NCBI RefSeq assembly: GCF_001667375.1
Contig: NZ_LZIN01000096.1
Coordinates: 1-64,000, forward strand
DNA: 64,000 nucleotides
Source: Mycolicibacter sinensis
GTDB taxonomy: Bacteria > Actinomycetota > Actinomycetes > Mycobacteriales > Mycobacteriaceae
Direction of reading: 5' to 3'
In this document: in pieces, positions 6,958 through 15,332 of the stretch
Position numbering within the stretch: the first letter of the stretch is position 1
Layout: each line of letters starts with the position of its first letter
Notes under the pieces: generated by a model
Databases searched by the model: none
What the model was told of the DNA's origin: nothing
What the model saw: the letters and a program-made list of their open reading frames with translations, nothing else
Program-made: the position numbers and the translations under genes

Positions 6958-8670
6958 ATGGCTCGCCATCTGAGCGTGCGAGGGCAAAAGCCCAAGCCGG
7001 GCCGCATCGTGTTCGTCGGCTCGGGTCCGGGTGACCCGGGCCTGTTGACGGCGCGAGCGCGCACGGCGCTGACGAACGCCGCGCTGGTGTTCGTCGACCC
7101 CGACGTGCCCGAGGCGGTGCTCGGGCTGGTCGGTACCGACCTGCCGCCGATCGCCGGGCCGGTTCTGCCGGACCCCAAGGCGGACAAGACCGACGACGCC
7201 GACGGCACCGACGGCTCTGAGGCCGACTCGGACAAGGCGGCCGCCGCGACCGTTCCGGGCGGGCCCGACATCCGCCCGGCGCTGGGCGAGCCGGCCGAGG
7301 TGGCCAAGATCCTGACCGCCGAGGCACGTTCGGGCGCCGACGTGGTGCGCCTGGTGGCCGGCGACCCGCTGTCGGTCGACGCGGTCATCACCGAGGTCAA
7401 CGCGGTGGCCCGTACCAACGTGGTATTCGAGATCGTGCCGGGCCTGCCGGCCACCAGCGCGGTGCCGACCTACGCCGGCCTGCCGCTGGGCTCGTCGCAC
7501 ACCGTGGCCGACGTCCGCGACCCGCAGGTGGATTGGGCGGCGCTGGCCGCCGCCCCGGGCCCGCTGATCCTGCAGGCCACCACCTCGCATCTGCCCGAGG
7601 CGGCCCGCACCCTGATCGAGTACGGCCTCGCCGACGCCACGCCGTGCGTGGTCACCACGTCGGGCACCACGTGTGCGCAGCGTTCGATCGAGTCCACCCT
7701 GGCCGGGCTGACCGAACCGGCGGCGCTGGCCGGGATCGACCCGGTCGTGCTGCCCAATGGTCAGGAGACCACCGCCGGCACGCTGGTGGTGACCATCGGC
7801 AAGACGGTCAACAACCGGTCCAAGCTGAACTGGTGGGAGAGCCGCGCCCTGTACGGCTGGACGGTGCTGGTGCCGCGCACCAAGGACCAGGCCGGCGAGA
7901 TGAGCGATCGGCTGGTCTCCCACGGCGCCCTGCCGGTCGAGGTGCCCACCATCGCCGTGGAGCCGCCGCGCAGCCCGGCCCAGATGGAAAGGGCCGTCAA
8001 GGGTTTGGTGGACGGCCGCTACCAGTGGGTGGTGTTCACCTCGACCAACGCGGTGCGCGCGGTGTGGGAGAAGTTCGGCGAATTCGGTCTGGACGCTCGC
8101 GCGTTCTCCGGCGTCAAGATCGCCTGCGTCGGCGAAGCCACCGCCGAGCGGGTCCGGGCGTTCGGGATCAGTCCTGAGCTGGTGCCGGCCGGGGAGCAGT
8201 CCTCGCTGGGCCTACTGGATGAATTCCCGCCCTACGACGACGTTTTCGACCCGGTCAACCGGGTGTTGCTGCCGCGCGCCGACATCGCCACCGAGACGCT
8301 GGCCGAGGGGCTGCGCGAGCGGGGCTGGGAGATCGAGGACGTCACCGCCTACCGCACCGTGCGGGCCGCCCCGCCGCCGGCGACCATTCGGGAGATGATC
8401 AAGACCGGCGGGTTCGACGCGGTGTGCTTTACCTCGAGCTCCACGGTGCGCAACCTGGTCGGAATCGCCGGTAAGCCGCACGCGAGGACCATCGTGGCCT
8501 GCATCGGCCCCAAGACCGCCGAGACGGCAGCCGAATTCGGGCTGCGGGTCGACGTGCAGCCCGAGACGGCCGCGGTGGGTCCACTGGTCGACGCGCTGGC
8601 CGAGCACGCAGCCCGGCTGCGGGCCGAGGGTGCGCTGCCGCCGCCGCGGAAGAAGAGCCGGAGGCGCTAG
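6958..8670 (+). CDS. hemD: Fused uroporphyrinogen-III methyltransferase / uroporphyrinogen-III synthase (HemD)
   Basis: A 570-residue two-domain protein, as usual in mycobacteria. The N-terminal SAM methyltransferase-like half has VGSGPGDPGLLT (about residue 20), LVAGDPL and PGLPATSAVPTYAGLPL. The C-terminal uroporphyrinogen-III synthase half begins near ALYGWTVLVPRTKDQAGE and includes FTSTNAVRAVWE and CFTSSSTVRNL. It closes hydroxymethylbilane to uroporphyrinogen III and may methylate it toward sirohaem. An acidic Asp/Ala-rich insertion near residues 65-90 looks like a linker. ATG 6958 is preferred over GTG 6940 because GGGAG lies seven bases before it. The C-terminus RKKSRRR is strongly basic. 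Confidence 0.93.
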   Translation: MARHLSVRGQKPKPGRIVFVGSGPGDPGLLTARARTALTNAALVFVDPDVPEAVLGLVGTDLPPIAGPVLPDPKADKTDDADGTDGSEADSDKAAAATVPGGPDIRPALGEPAEVAKILTAEARSGADVVRLVAGDPLSVDAVITEVNAVARTNVVFEIVPGLPATSAVPTYAGLPLGSSHTVADVRDPQVDWAALAAAPGPLILQATTSHLPEAARTLIEYGLADATPCVVTTSGTTCAQRSIESTLAGLTEPAALAGIDPVVLPNGQETTAGTLVVTIGKTVNNRSKLNWWESRALYGWTVLVPRTKDQAGEMSDRLVSHGALPVEVPTIAVEPPRSPAQMERAVKGLVDGRYQWVVFTSTNAVRAVWEKFGEFGLDARAFSGVKIACVGEATAERVRAFGISPELVPAGEQSSLGLLDEFPPYDDVFDPVNRVLLPRADIATETLAEGLRERGWEIEDVTAYRTVRAAPPPATIREMIKTGGFDAVCFTSSSTVRNLVGIAGKPHARTIVACIGPKTAETAAEFGLRVDVQPETAAVGPLVDALAEHAARLRAEGALPPPRKKSRRR

Positions 8671-8674
8671 CCGC

Positions 8675-9655
8675 ATGGCTTTTCCCCGGCAGCGTCCGCG
8701 TCGGCTGCGGTCCACGCCGGCGATGCGCCGCCTGGTGGCCCAAACCTCGCTGGAGCCGCGGCATTTGGTGCTGCCGATGTTCGTCGCCGACGGCATCGAC
8801 GAGCCCAGGCCCATCCCTTCCATGCCCGGTGTCTACCAGCACACCCGCGACTCGCTGCGCACCGCGGCGGTTGACGCGGTGGCCGCCGGGGTGGGCGGGC
8901 TGATGCTGTTCGGCGTTCCGGCGGAGGCGGACAAGGACTGCGCAGGGTCGGCGGGCACCGACCCGGACGGGATCCTCAACACCGCGCTGCGCGATCTGGC
9001 CGCCGAACTCGGTGACGCCACCGTGCTGATGGCCGACACCTGCCTGGACGAATTCACCGACCACGGCCACTGCGGAGTGCTCGATGACCGGGGCCGGGTC
9101 GATAACGACACCACCCTGAAACGTTACGTGGAACTCGCTGTGGCGCAAGCGGATTCCGGTGCCCATGTGGTGAGCCCCAGCGGCATGATGGACGGCCAGG
9201 TCGCCACCATTCGCGACGGGCTGGACGCCGCCGGGCACAGCGACACGGTGATCCTGGCGTACGCGGCGAAGTTCGCGTCGGCGTTCTACGGCCCGTTCCG
9301 CGACGCCGTCGCCTCCAGCCTGGAGGGGGACCGCCGCACCTATCAGCAGGAGCCCGGCAACGCCCGCGAGGCACTGCGTGAGGTCACCCTGGATCTCGCC
9401 GAGGGCGCCGACATCGTGATGGTCAAGCCCGCCATGGGATACCTGGACGTGATCGCGGCCGCGGCCGCGATCTCACCGGTTCCGGTCGCCGCCTACCAGG
9501 TCTCCGGCGAGTACGCGATGATCGCGGCGGCGGCCGCCAACGGCTGGATCGACCGACGGGCGGCGGCACTTGAGTCGCTGGTCGGCATCCGGCGCGCCGG
9601 GGCCGACATCGTGCTGAGCTACTGGGCGGCCCAAGCGGCCGGCTGGCTGCAGTGA
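8675..9655 (+). CDS. hemB: Delta-aminolevulinic acid dehydratase (porphobilinogen synthase)
   Basis: A 326-residue enzyme that condenses two 5-aminolevulinates. The two active-site lysines lie in AYAAKFAS and MVKPAMGYLD, and the lid motif in VSPSGMMDG. The metal-site region reads TCLDEFTDHGHCG: two of the three zinc cysteines are kept but the middle one is Asp, placing it among the mixed/magnesium-leaning bacterial enzymes. ATG 8675 follows hemD by four bases with GGAGG upstream. The gene overlaps the next one at GTGA. Confidence 0.96.
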   Translation: MAFPRQRPRRLRSTPAMRRLVAQTSLEPRHLVLPMFVADGIDEPRPIPSMPGVYQHTRDSLRTAAVDAVAAGVGGLMLFGVPAEADKDCAGSAGTDPDGILNTALRDLAAELGDATVLMADTCLDEFTDHGHCGVLDDRGRVDNDTTLKRYVELAVAQADSGAHVVSPSGMMDGQVATIRDGLDAAGHSDTVILAYAAKFASAFYGPFRDAVASSLEGDRRTYQQEPGNAREALREVTLDLAEGADIVMVKPAMGYLDVIAAAAAISPVPVAAYQVSGEYAMIAAAAANGWIDRRAAALESLVGIRRAGADIVLSYWAAQAAGWLQ

Positions 9656-10083
9656 CGGACCCGGACGTCGGGTCGCAGCCACCGGCGGCGACCCGGCCCA
9701 CCGACGTCGACACCGGGTTCTGGCTGTGGCTGGCCGCCCTGCCGCTGATGACGACGGGGTATGTGGTGAGTCTGCTGGCCGCGCCGGAGATCGCCGACCT
9801 GCCGGTGACCTATCCGATCGTCGGGCTGACCGCACTGGTGCTGGTCGTGGTGGTGGCGACCTTCCTGATGCTGATGCGCTCCGGGTACCGCTGGGCCCGC
9901 ACCTTGCTGACCGGCGGGGGGATCGGCTCGGTGGTGTACGCGGTGAACGGGCTGTCGCACGCCGATGCCCGGCCGGCGGTCGCAATCACCCTGGCCGTCA
10001 CCGGCATCGTCGGATCGGTGCTGATCGCCGCGGGAACCTTCCTGCTGCATCGCAAGGACGCTCAGCAGTACTTCATCCGTTAG
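9652..10083 (+). CDS. Small integral membrane protein in the hem operon
   Basis: A 143-residue protein with four predicted membrane segments, beginning around FWLWLAALPLMTTGYVVSLLAA, then an ILV-rich segment, a GGGIGSVVYAV segment and a last one before a short basic tail. The Pro/Thr-rich N-terminal 20 residues are probably cytoplasmic. No enzymatic motif is seen and I do not recognise a named family. It starts with a GTGA overlap at the hemB stop, so it is translationally coupled to haem synthesis. It has no counterpart at this position in M. tuberculosis, where Rv0513 follows hemB. Confidence 0.72.
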   Translation: MTDPDVGSQPPAATRPTDVDTGFWLWLAALPLMTTGYVVSLLAAPEIADLPVTYPIVGLTALVLVVVVATFLMLMRSGYRWARTLLTGGGIGSVVYAVNGLSHADARPAVAITLAVTGIVGSVLIAAGTFLLHRKDAQQYFIR

Positions 10084-10127
10084 TCGGATCAGCCGGTGGC
10101 GCCCGTCACCGACGGCAGACTGGGTTG

Positions 10128-11132
10128 ATGGACCCGGTGGAGGCACTGCGCCAGATCGCGTTCTACAAGGACCGGGCCCGCGAGGACCCGCGTCGGGTGA
10201 TGGCCTACCGCCGCGCCGCCGACGTCATCGCGGCCCTGGACGACGACGAGCGGCGCCGCCATGGCCTGGCCGAGAGCTGGCAGTCCCTGCCGGGCATCGG
10301 GCCGAAGACCGCCGCGGTGATCGCGCAGGCCTGGGCCGGTGCTGAGCCCGACACCCTGGCGCGGTTGCGCGACGAGGCGGCGGATCTGGGTGGTGGGGTG
10401 CTGCGCGCGGCGTTGCGCGGGGACCTGCATCTGCATTCGGACTGGTCGGACGGCTCGGCCCCGATCGAGGAGATGATGAGCACCGCGGTGGCGTTGGGGC
10501 ATGACTACTGCGCGCTGACCGATCATTCCCCGCGGCTGTCCATCGCCAACGGGCTCTCACCGCAGCGGCTACGCCACCAACTCGAGGTGATCGACGGGCT
10601 GCGGGAGCAGTTTGCGCCGCTGCGGATCCTGACCGGCATCGAGGTCGACATCCTCGACGACGGCAGCCTGGATCAGGAACCGGAGTTACTGGAGCGACTC
10701 GACATCGTGGTGGCCAGCGTGCACTCCAAGCTGGCGATGGAGCCGGGCGCGATGACGCGGCGGATGGTGCGCGCGGTCTGTAATCCGCGGGTCAACGTGC
10801 TCGGGCACTGCACCGGGCGGCTGGTGACCGGTGGGCGCGGCCGGCGGCCGGAGTCGCAGTTCGACGCTGAGGCGGTGTTCACCGCCTGCCGCGAGCACCA
10901 CACCGCGGTGGAGATCAACTGCCGCCCGGAACGACGGGACCCGCCAACCCGATTGCTGCATCTGGCGCACGAGTTGGGGTGTGTGTTCAGCATCGACACC
11001 GACGCACACGCTCCCGGCCAGCTCGACTTCCTCGGCTTCGGCGCCCAGCGCGCGCTCGACGCCGAGATTGCCGCCGAGCGGATCGTCAACACCTGGCCGG
11101 TCGAGGAGCTGCTGGCCTGGGCGACGGCCTGA
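10128..11132 (+). CDS. PHP-domain phosphoesterase with N-terminal helix-hairpin-helix (PolX C-terminal-like)
   Basis: A 334-residue protein. Residues 1-100 form the helix-hairpin-helix region ending in SLPGIGPKTAAVIAQA, a DNA-backbone contact motif. From about residue 100 a complete PHP domain follows: DLHLHSDWSDG, LTDHSPRL, GIEVDIL, VASVHS, LGHCTGR and SIDTDAHAP supply the metal-binding His/Asp residues. The arrangement equals the C-terminal half of family X polymerases (PolX) without the polymerase, so a DNA 3'-end or phosphate-removing repair role is likely. ATG 10128 begins the conserved MDPVEALRQIAFY. It sits between hemB and the Rv0513 homologue, where M. tuberculosis has nothing. Confidence 0.8.
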   Translation: MDPVEALRQIAFYKDRAREDPRRVMAYRRAADVIAALDDDERRRHGLAESWQSLPGIGPKTAAVIAQAWAGAEPDTLARLRDEAADLGGGVLRAALRGDLHLHSDWSDGSAPIEEMMSTAVALGHDYCALTDHSPRLSIANGLSPQRLRHQLEVIDGLREQFAPLRILTGIEVDILDDGSLDQEPELLERLDIVVASVHSKLAMEPGAMTRRMVRAVCNPRVNVLGHCTGRLVTGGRGRRPESQFDAEAVFTACREHHTAVEINCRPERRDPPTRLLHLAHELGCVFSIDTDAHAPGQLDFLGFGAQRALDAEIAAERIVNTWPVEELLAWATA

Positions 11133-11178
11133 GAGCCTTGGTGAAAGAACCACCGTTTTTCGGGTAGCGGCGCCACGT

Positions 11179-11184
11179 TAGGCT
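11179..11184 (+). promoter_or_regulatory. -10 hexamer TAGGCT before the Rv0513-like gene
   Basis: TAGGCT is followed by eight bases and then ATG 11193, with no Shine-Dalgarno between. This matches a leaderless or near-leaderless start, with the same hexamer as before galE2. Confidence 0.45.
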
Positions 11185-11192
11185 GACCCGAC

Positions 11193-11750
11193 ATGTCTAA
11201 CTCCGAGCTGTCCGCGCAGCCCGCACCGCTGTTCTTCGAGAGCGGTGCCAGCTGGTGGTGGGTGCTGTTCGGGCCGGTCGCGGCGAGCCTGCTGGTGGCG
11301 ATCCAGAACTCCGGCGGCTACGGAATCCAGCCGTTGTTGCCCGCGCTGCTGGCGGCGCTGGTCTCGGCCATGCTCGCCATCCAGGTGAAGGCGGCGCGCA
11401 TCCACACCTCGGTCGAGTTGTCCGCAACCACGCTGCGGCAGGGCACCGAAACGCTGCGGATCGCCGACATCGTGATGATCTACCCCGAGGCCAAGCGGCC
11501 CACCGGCTGGGGCAAGCAGCAACCGGAGAAATGGCAGGAAGCCCGGGCGCTGGGCGAACTGAGCGGGGTGCCGCGCCGCCGGGTGGGCATCGGGCTGCGG
11601 CTGACCGGGCGGCGCACGGTGCAGGCCTGGGCGCGTGATCACCGCACGTTGCGGGCGCTGCTGAGCGAGCTGGTGCCCCAGGCGGTCCCGCCCGGCGACC
11701 TCACCGCGCCGGCGGAGCTCGACGAAGATACCGAAGAAACCTCATGGTGA
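11193..11750 (+). CDS. Conserved membrane protein with a C-terminal PH-like domain (Rv0513-like)
   Basis: A 185-residue protein with two membrane helices (about residues 20-40 and 47-66) and a soluble C-terminal part rich in beta strands (ELSATTLRQGTETLRIADIVMIYP, RVGIGLRLTGRRTVQAWA). The layout resembles bacterial PH-like membrane proteins of the DUF3093 kind; this is a resemblance, not a firm family call. Length and order match Rv0513 (182 aa) followed by Rv0514. It overlaps the next gene by seven bases, so the two are coupled. Confidence 0.72.
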   Translation: MSNSELSAQPAPLFFESGASWWWVLFGPVAASLLVAIQNSGGYGIQPLLPALLAALVSAMLAIQVKAARIHTSVELSATTLRQGTETLRIADIVMIYPEAKRPTGWGKQQPEKWQEARALGELSGVPRRRVGIGLRLTGRRTVQAWARDHRTLRALLSELVPQAVPPGDLTAPAELDEDTEETSW

Positions 11751-12034
11751 GAGCCCCGATCGTGCGAGGGGTCGTCGAGCTGATCCTGGCCGGGGCCGCA
11801 GCGGCGGGCTGCGCGGCGAGCTGGCTGAATGTTCGCTACCTGGTGCTGGTCGCGCCGGTGACCGACGGTGAACCGGCCACCCTCTCGGTGGCCTACCACC
11901 CCCGGATGGTGCTGCTGGCGCTGTTGTTGGCGACGGCCGCCGGCGTGCTGGCGGTCGTCGGTATCGCTCGGCTGCGCAGGGCTCGTCGCCGTCCCGGGGC
12001 TATATACCCCGCGGGGGTATCATCGGCGGGGTGA
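11744..12034 (+). CDS. Small membrane protein (Rv0514-like)
   Basis: A 96-residue protein with two hydrophobic segments (ELILAGAAAAGCAASWLNVRYLV and LLALLLATAAGVLAVVGIARL) separated by a short polar stretch, and a basic tail RRARRRPG. Similar in size and place to Rv0514 (99 aa). Its last 11 codons contain the palindrome that probably regulates the downstream metal ATPase, so this 3' end is under both coding and regulatory constraint. Its TGA overlaps the ATPase GTG. Confidence 0.68.
   Translation: MVRAPIVRGVVELILAGAAAAGCAASWLNVRYLVLVAPVTDGEPATLSVAYHPRMVLLALLLATAAGVLAVVGIARLRRARRRPGAIYPAGVSSAG
12001..12020 (+). promoter_or_regulatory. CsoR/RicR-type operator overlapping a -10 element
   Basis: ATACCCC-GCG-GGGGTAT at 12004-12020 is a 17-bp palindrome with perfect 7-bp arms. 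Arms of this kind (TACCCC/GGGGTA) are typical of copper-sensing CsoR-family operators. TATATA at 12001-12006 can serve as the -10 element, and the ATPase GTG is ten bases beyond the palindrome. Repressor binding would therefore block initiation of a short-leader or leaderless transcript. No csoR or ricR gene is in the window. Confidence 0.72.
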
Positions 12035-14157
12035 TCGTTACCGACCTCGAACTGCGGGGAATGACCTGCGCCTCCTGTGCGGCGCGGGTGGAGCGCGGCC
12101 TGAACGCGCTCGACGGAGTGCAGGCCACGGTGAACCTGGCGGTCGAACGCGCCCACGTCGAACACGACGTGAGCGTGTCGGCCGAAGAGCTGGTGCTCGC
12201 GGTGGAATCGGCCGGCTACCAGGCCGCGGTGATCGGGGCGGCGCACGAGCACCCGGCTGAGCATGCGGACATCCCGGCTGGGCAACTACGCCCCCGGCTG
12301 ATCGGGTCGGCGCTGCTCGCGCTGCCGGTGGTGGCCCTGTCGATGGTGATGGCCTGGCAGTTCAGCGGCTGGGGCTGGCTGGCGCTCGCGCTGACCACGC
12401 CGATCGTGGTGTGGGGCGGCTACCCGTTCCACCGCGCCGCTGCGCGCACGGCGGCCCACGGCGCCGCCACCATGGACACCCTGGTGTCGCTGGGCACGCT
12501 GGCGGCCTACCTGTGGTCGGTGGTCGCGGTCCTCACCGGCTCGGGCCACCTGTATTTCGAGGTGGCGGCGGTGGTCACCGTCTTCCTGCTGACCGGCCGC
12601 TACGCCGAGGCGCACGCCAAACGCTCGGCGGGTGCCGCGCTGCGCGAGCTACTGGAACTGGGCGCCAAGGACGCCGCGGTCATGCGCCGCGGCGACGACG
12701 GCCTCAAGGAGACCCGGGTGCCGATCGCCGAGCTGCGGGTGGGCGACGTCGTCGTGGTCCGGCCGGGTGAGCGGGTCGCCACCGACGGCGTCGTCGTCGA
12801 CGGCGCCACCGCGCTGGACATCTCGGCGATGACCGGCGAGTCGCTGCCGGTCGACGTCACCGAGGGCGATGCGGTGCTGGGCGGCTCGCTCAACACCACC
12901 GGGCTGGTGCTGGTGCGCGCCACCAAGGTGGGCGCCGACACCCAGCTGGCCCGGATGGCCAAGCTGGTCACCGACGCCCAGGCCGGCAAGGCGTCGATCC
13001 AGCGGCTGGCCGACCGGGTGTCGGCGGTGTTCGTGCCCGCGGTGCTGGTGATCGCCGCGCTCACCCTGGCCGGCTGGCTTTTGGCCGGGCAATCCGCGGC
13101 GGCGGCGTTCACCGCGGCGGTCGCGGTGCTGATCATCGCGTGTCCGTGCGCGCTGGGGCTGGCCACGCCGACCGCCATCCTGGTCGGCACCGGCCGCGGC
13201 GCGCAGCTGGGCATCCTGATCAAGAACCCGCAGGTGCTCGAAGCCGTCAAGGACATCGACACCGTCGTGCTGGACAAGACCGGCACGGTCACCACCGGCG
13301 TGATGGCCGTCGCCGGCCTTGCGGTCAGCCGCGGCGAGGACCCCGACACCGTGCTGGCGCGCGCCGCGGCCGTTGAATCGGGGTCCGAGCACCCGATCGC
13401 CGCGGCCATCGTCGCCGGGGCGAAAGCGGCCGGGCTGACGATCGCACCGGTGACCGAGTTCGCCAGCCGGCCCGGCCACGGGGTGAGCGGGCTGGTCGAC
13501 GGGGTGCGGGTTGAGATCGCCCGCTCGGCCGCCGCGCACCAGACCGGGACCGCCGTCGAGGTGTCCTGGGACGGCCGGGAACGCGGGACGATCACCCTGA
13601 CCGACACGGTGCGGCCCAGCAGCGCCGCGGCGGTGGCCGAACTCAAGGCCATGGGCATCACCCCGGTGCTGCTCACCGGCGACGGCGCGACGGTGGCGCG
13701 CAAGGTGGCCGGCGAGGTGGGAATCGACCCGGCCAACGTCATCTCCGACGTGCTGCCCGTGGACAAGGCCGACGCCGTCAAGACCCTGCAGGCCGCCGGC
13801 CGTCGGGTGGCGATGGTCGGCGACGGCGTCAACGACTCGGTGGCGCTGGCGACCGCCGACATCGGCATGGCGATGGGCACCGGCACCGACGCCGCCATCG
13901 AGGCCGGTGACCTGACCCTGGTGCGCGGTGACCTTTTAACGGTTCCGGCCGCGCTGCGGCTCTCTGGGCGTACGCTCCGCATCATCCGGCAGAACCTCGT
14001 CTGGGCGTTCGGTTACAACGTCGCCGCGATTCCGCTGGCGGCGGCGGGACTGCTCAACCCGATGATTGCTGGCGCGGCGATGGCCGCTTCTTCGGTTCTG
14101 GTGGTGACGAACAGCCTGCGACTGCGGGCGTTCTCGGCCGAGCGAAGGAGTGATTAG
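12031..14157 (+). CDS. Cu(I)-exporting P1B-type ATPase (CtpV/CtpB-like)
   Basis: A 708-residue heavy-metal ATPase. One N-terminal HMA domain carries GMTCASC. Eight membrane helices include the CPCALG metal site. The actuator domain has MTGESLP, the phosphorylation site is DKTGTVT, the nucleotide domain has SEHPI, and the hinge is GDGVNDS. In the last two helices NLVWAFGYNVAAIPLA and MAASSVLVVTNSLRL fit the P1B-1 copper signature. It should pump Cu(I) from the cytoplasm. It belongs to the same family as M. tuberculosis CtpA, CtpB and CtpV, but none of those lies in this chromosomal context. The upstream palindrome supports copper induction. GTG 12031 overlaps the preceding stop. Confidence 0.92.
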   Translation: MIVTDLELRGMTCASCAARVERGLNALDGVQATVNLAVERAHVEHDVSVSAEELVLAVESAGYQAAVIGAAHEHPAEHADIPAGQLRPRLIGSALLALPVVALSMVMAWQFSGWGWLALALTTPIVVWGGYPFHRAAARTAAHGAATMDTLVSLGTLAAYLWSVVAVLTGSGHLYFEVAAVVTVFLLTGRYAEAHAKRSAGAALRELLELGAKDAAVMRRGDDGLKETRVPIAELRVGDVVVVRPGERVATDGVVVDGATALDISAMTGESLPVDVTEGDAVLGGSLNTTGLVLVRATKVGADTQLARMAKLVTDAQAGKASIQRLADRVSAVFVPAVLVIAALTLAGWLLAGQSAAAAFTAAVAVLIIACPCALGLATPTAILVGTGRGAQLGILIKNPQVLEAVKDIDTVVLDKTGTVTTGVMAVAGLAVSRGEDPDTVLARAAAVESGSEHPIAAAIVAGAKAAGLTIAPVTEFASRPGHGVSGLVDGVRVEIARSAAAHQTGTAVEVSWDGRERGTITLTDTVRPSSAAAVAELKAMGITPVLLTGDGATVARKVAGEVGIDPANVISDVLPVDKADAVKTLQAAGRRVAMVGDGVNDSVALATADIGMAMGTGTDAAIEAGDLTLVRGDLLTVPAALRLSGRTLRIIRQNLVWAFGYNVAAIPLAAAGLLNPMIAGAAMAASSVLVVTNSLRLRAFSAERRSD

Positions 14158-14460
14158 GTGAGAATCGTTTCAGCGTCTTCGGTGGCTGTTGCTGCCGCCG
14201 CATGTGCCCTGGTAATGGCCGGACCGGCCGCAGCCGACCCGGCCGACCCCGACCCGTTCAGCCCCAGCGACTGCATCGCCAACGCCAGTGCGGCCTGCAA
14301 CGCCGGCCCGTACGGACCCGACAGCCTGACCAACCCGGCCAACATCAGCAGCCCGCTGAACCCGGACAACCCGGCCAACATCGACAGCCCGATGAACATC
14401 GACAACCCGGCGAACATCGACAGCCCGATGAACCCGGCGAACCCGATGAACCAGCCCTAG
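14158..14460 (+). CDS. Small secreted Asn/Pro-rich repeat protein
   Basis: A 100-residue protein with a Sec signal peptide (hydrophobic VASSVAVAAAACALVMAG-like core, cleavage after AAADP or just before). The mature part has two cysteines (SDCIANASAACNAG) and ends with three 12-residue repeats, NPAN-I-S/D-S-P-L/M-N and variants. The GTG start directly abuts the ATPase stop, with GAAGGAG upstream, so it belongs to the same transcript and may be copper-inducible by context. No family is recognised and no metal-binding function is claimed. Confidence 0.7.
   Translation: MRIVSASSVAVAAAACALVMAGPAAADPADPDPFSPSDCIANASAACNAGPYGPDSLTNPANISSPLNPDNPANIDSPMNIDNPANIDSPMNPANPMNQP
14332..14439 (+). repeat. 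Three tandem 36-bp units
   Basis: Three in-frame 36-bp units encode NPANISSPLNPD, NPANIDSPMNID and NPANIDSPMNPA, followed by a partial copy. Such minisatellites often vary in copy number between strains. Confidence 0.75.
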
Positions 14461-14465
14461 GAAAA

Positions 14466-15275
14466 TCAGGAACCCAGCCAGGCCAATTCGCCCGGCAGCT
14501 GCCCCCGCCAGTAGGTCACATCGTGGCCGCCCGGTGCGAACCCGCCGGCCGGCGGCGGATTCAGCTGGCCGACGAAGCTTCGGGTCGCGTAATTGAAACT
14601 GTCCGAGGTGCCGCAATCCACTCGCAGCGGAATGTGGGCCAGCTGCGGCACCAGGCTGAACGGCGAACTCGTCCGCCAGTCGTCGACACTGTCGAACGCC
14701 CCGGCGGGCGCGCCGAAGTAGGTCATGTAGATCGCCGGGCTGATCGCGCAGATGCCGGCGGTGCGGGCCGGCCCCAGCCGGGTGCCCAGCAGCATTGCGC
14801 CGTAGCCGCCCATCGACCAGCCCATGAACCCGATCCGCGAGGTGTCGATGCCCTTGTCGGCCAGTATCGGGACCAGCTCATTGAGCACCATCGCCCCGGA
14901 ATCCTGGCCGTTGCTGTGCGGTCGCCAGTAGGAGTTGCCGCCGTCGACGGCCACCACCGCGAACGGGGGCCGGCCCGAGGCGGTCAGCTTCGCCAGCTCC
15001 TCCTCAACCCCGAGATCCATCACCCAGGCGGCGTCGCCGTCCTTGCAGTGCAGCGCGATCACCGGCCGCAGCGGCGCGGTCTGCCCCGGCGGCCGGGCGA
15101 TGATCCAGTTGGTCTCCACCCCGCCGCGGGCCGCGGACACGAACGACCCGGACTCCCGGGTGGGGTAGGCATTCCCGGTGGCCCGTGCCTGACCCGAGAC
15201 CCACGTGCCCGAGCCGAACAGGCCCGCGGCACCGACCCCGAGGCGCAATGCAGCCCGGCGGGTCAGATCAGCCAT
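14466..15275 (-). CDS. Tat-exported alpha/beta hydrolase (esterase D-like)
   Basis: A 269-residue secreted esterase. The N-terminus TRRAALRLGVGAAGL is a twin-arginine signal. The nucleophile elbow is GWSMGG, close to the FGHSMGG of esterase D/antigen 85-related proteins. The acid and histidine probably lie in DCGTSDSF and GGHDVTYW near the C-terminus. It should hydrolyse an ester outside the membrane; the substrate is unknown. In-frame starts a few codons upstream (15284, 15290, 15305) cannot be excluded, but none has a clear ribosome site. It converges on the repeat protein with five bases between stops. Confidence 0.75.
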   Translation of the reverse strand: MADLTRRAALRLGVGAAGLFGSGTWVSGQARATGNAYPTRESGSFVSAARGGVETNWIIARPPGQTAPLRPVIALHCKDGDAAWVMDLGVEEELAKLTASGRPPFAVVAVDGGNSYWRPHSNGQDSGAMVLNELVPILADKGIDTSRIGFMGWSMGGYGAMLLGTRLGPARTAGICAISPAIYMTYFGAPAGAFDSVDDWRTSSPFSLVPQLAHIPLRVDCGTSDSFNYATRSFVGQLNPPPAGGFAPGGHDVTYWRGQLPGELAWLGS

Positions 15276-15332
15276 GACAGGCATCATCTCGTGACCGCGC
15301 ACCACGATTGGACAGGCACGCCGCAGGAACGG

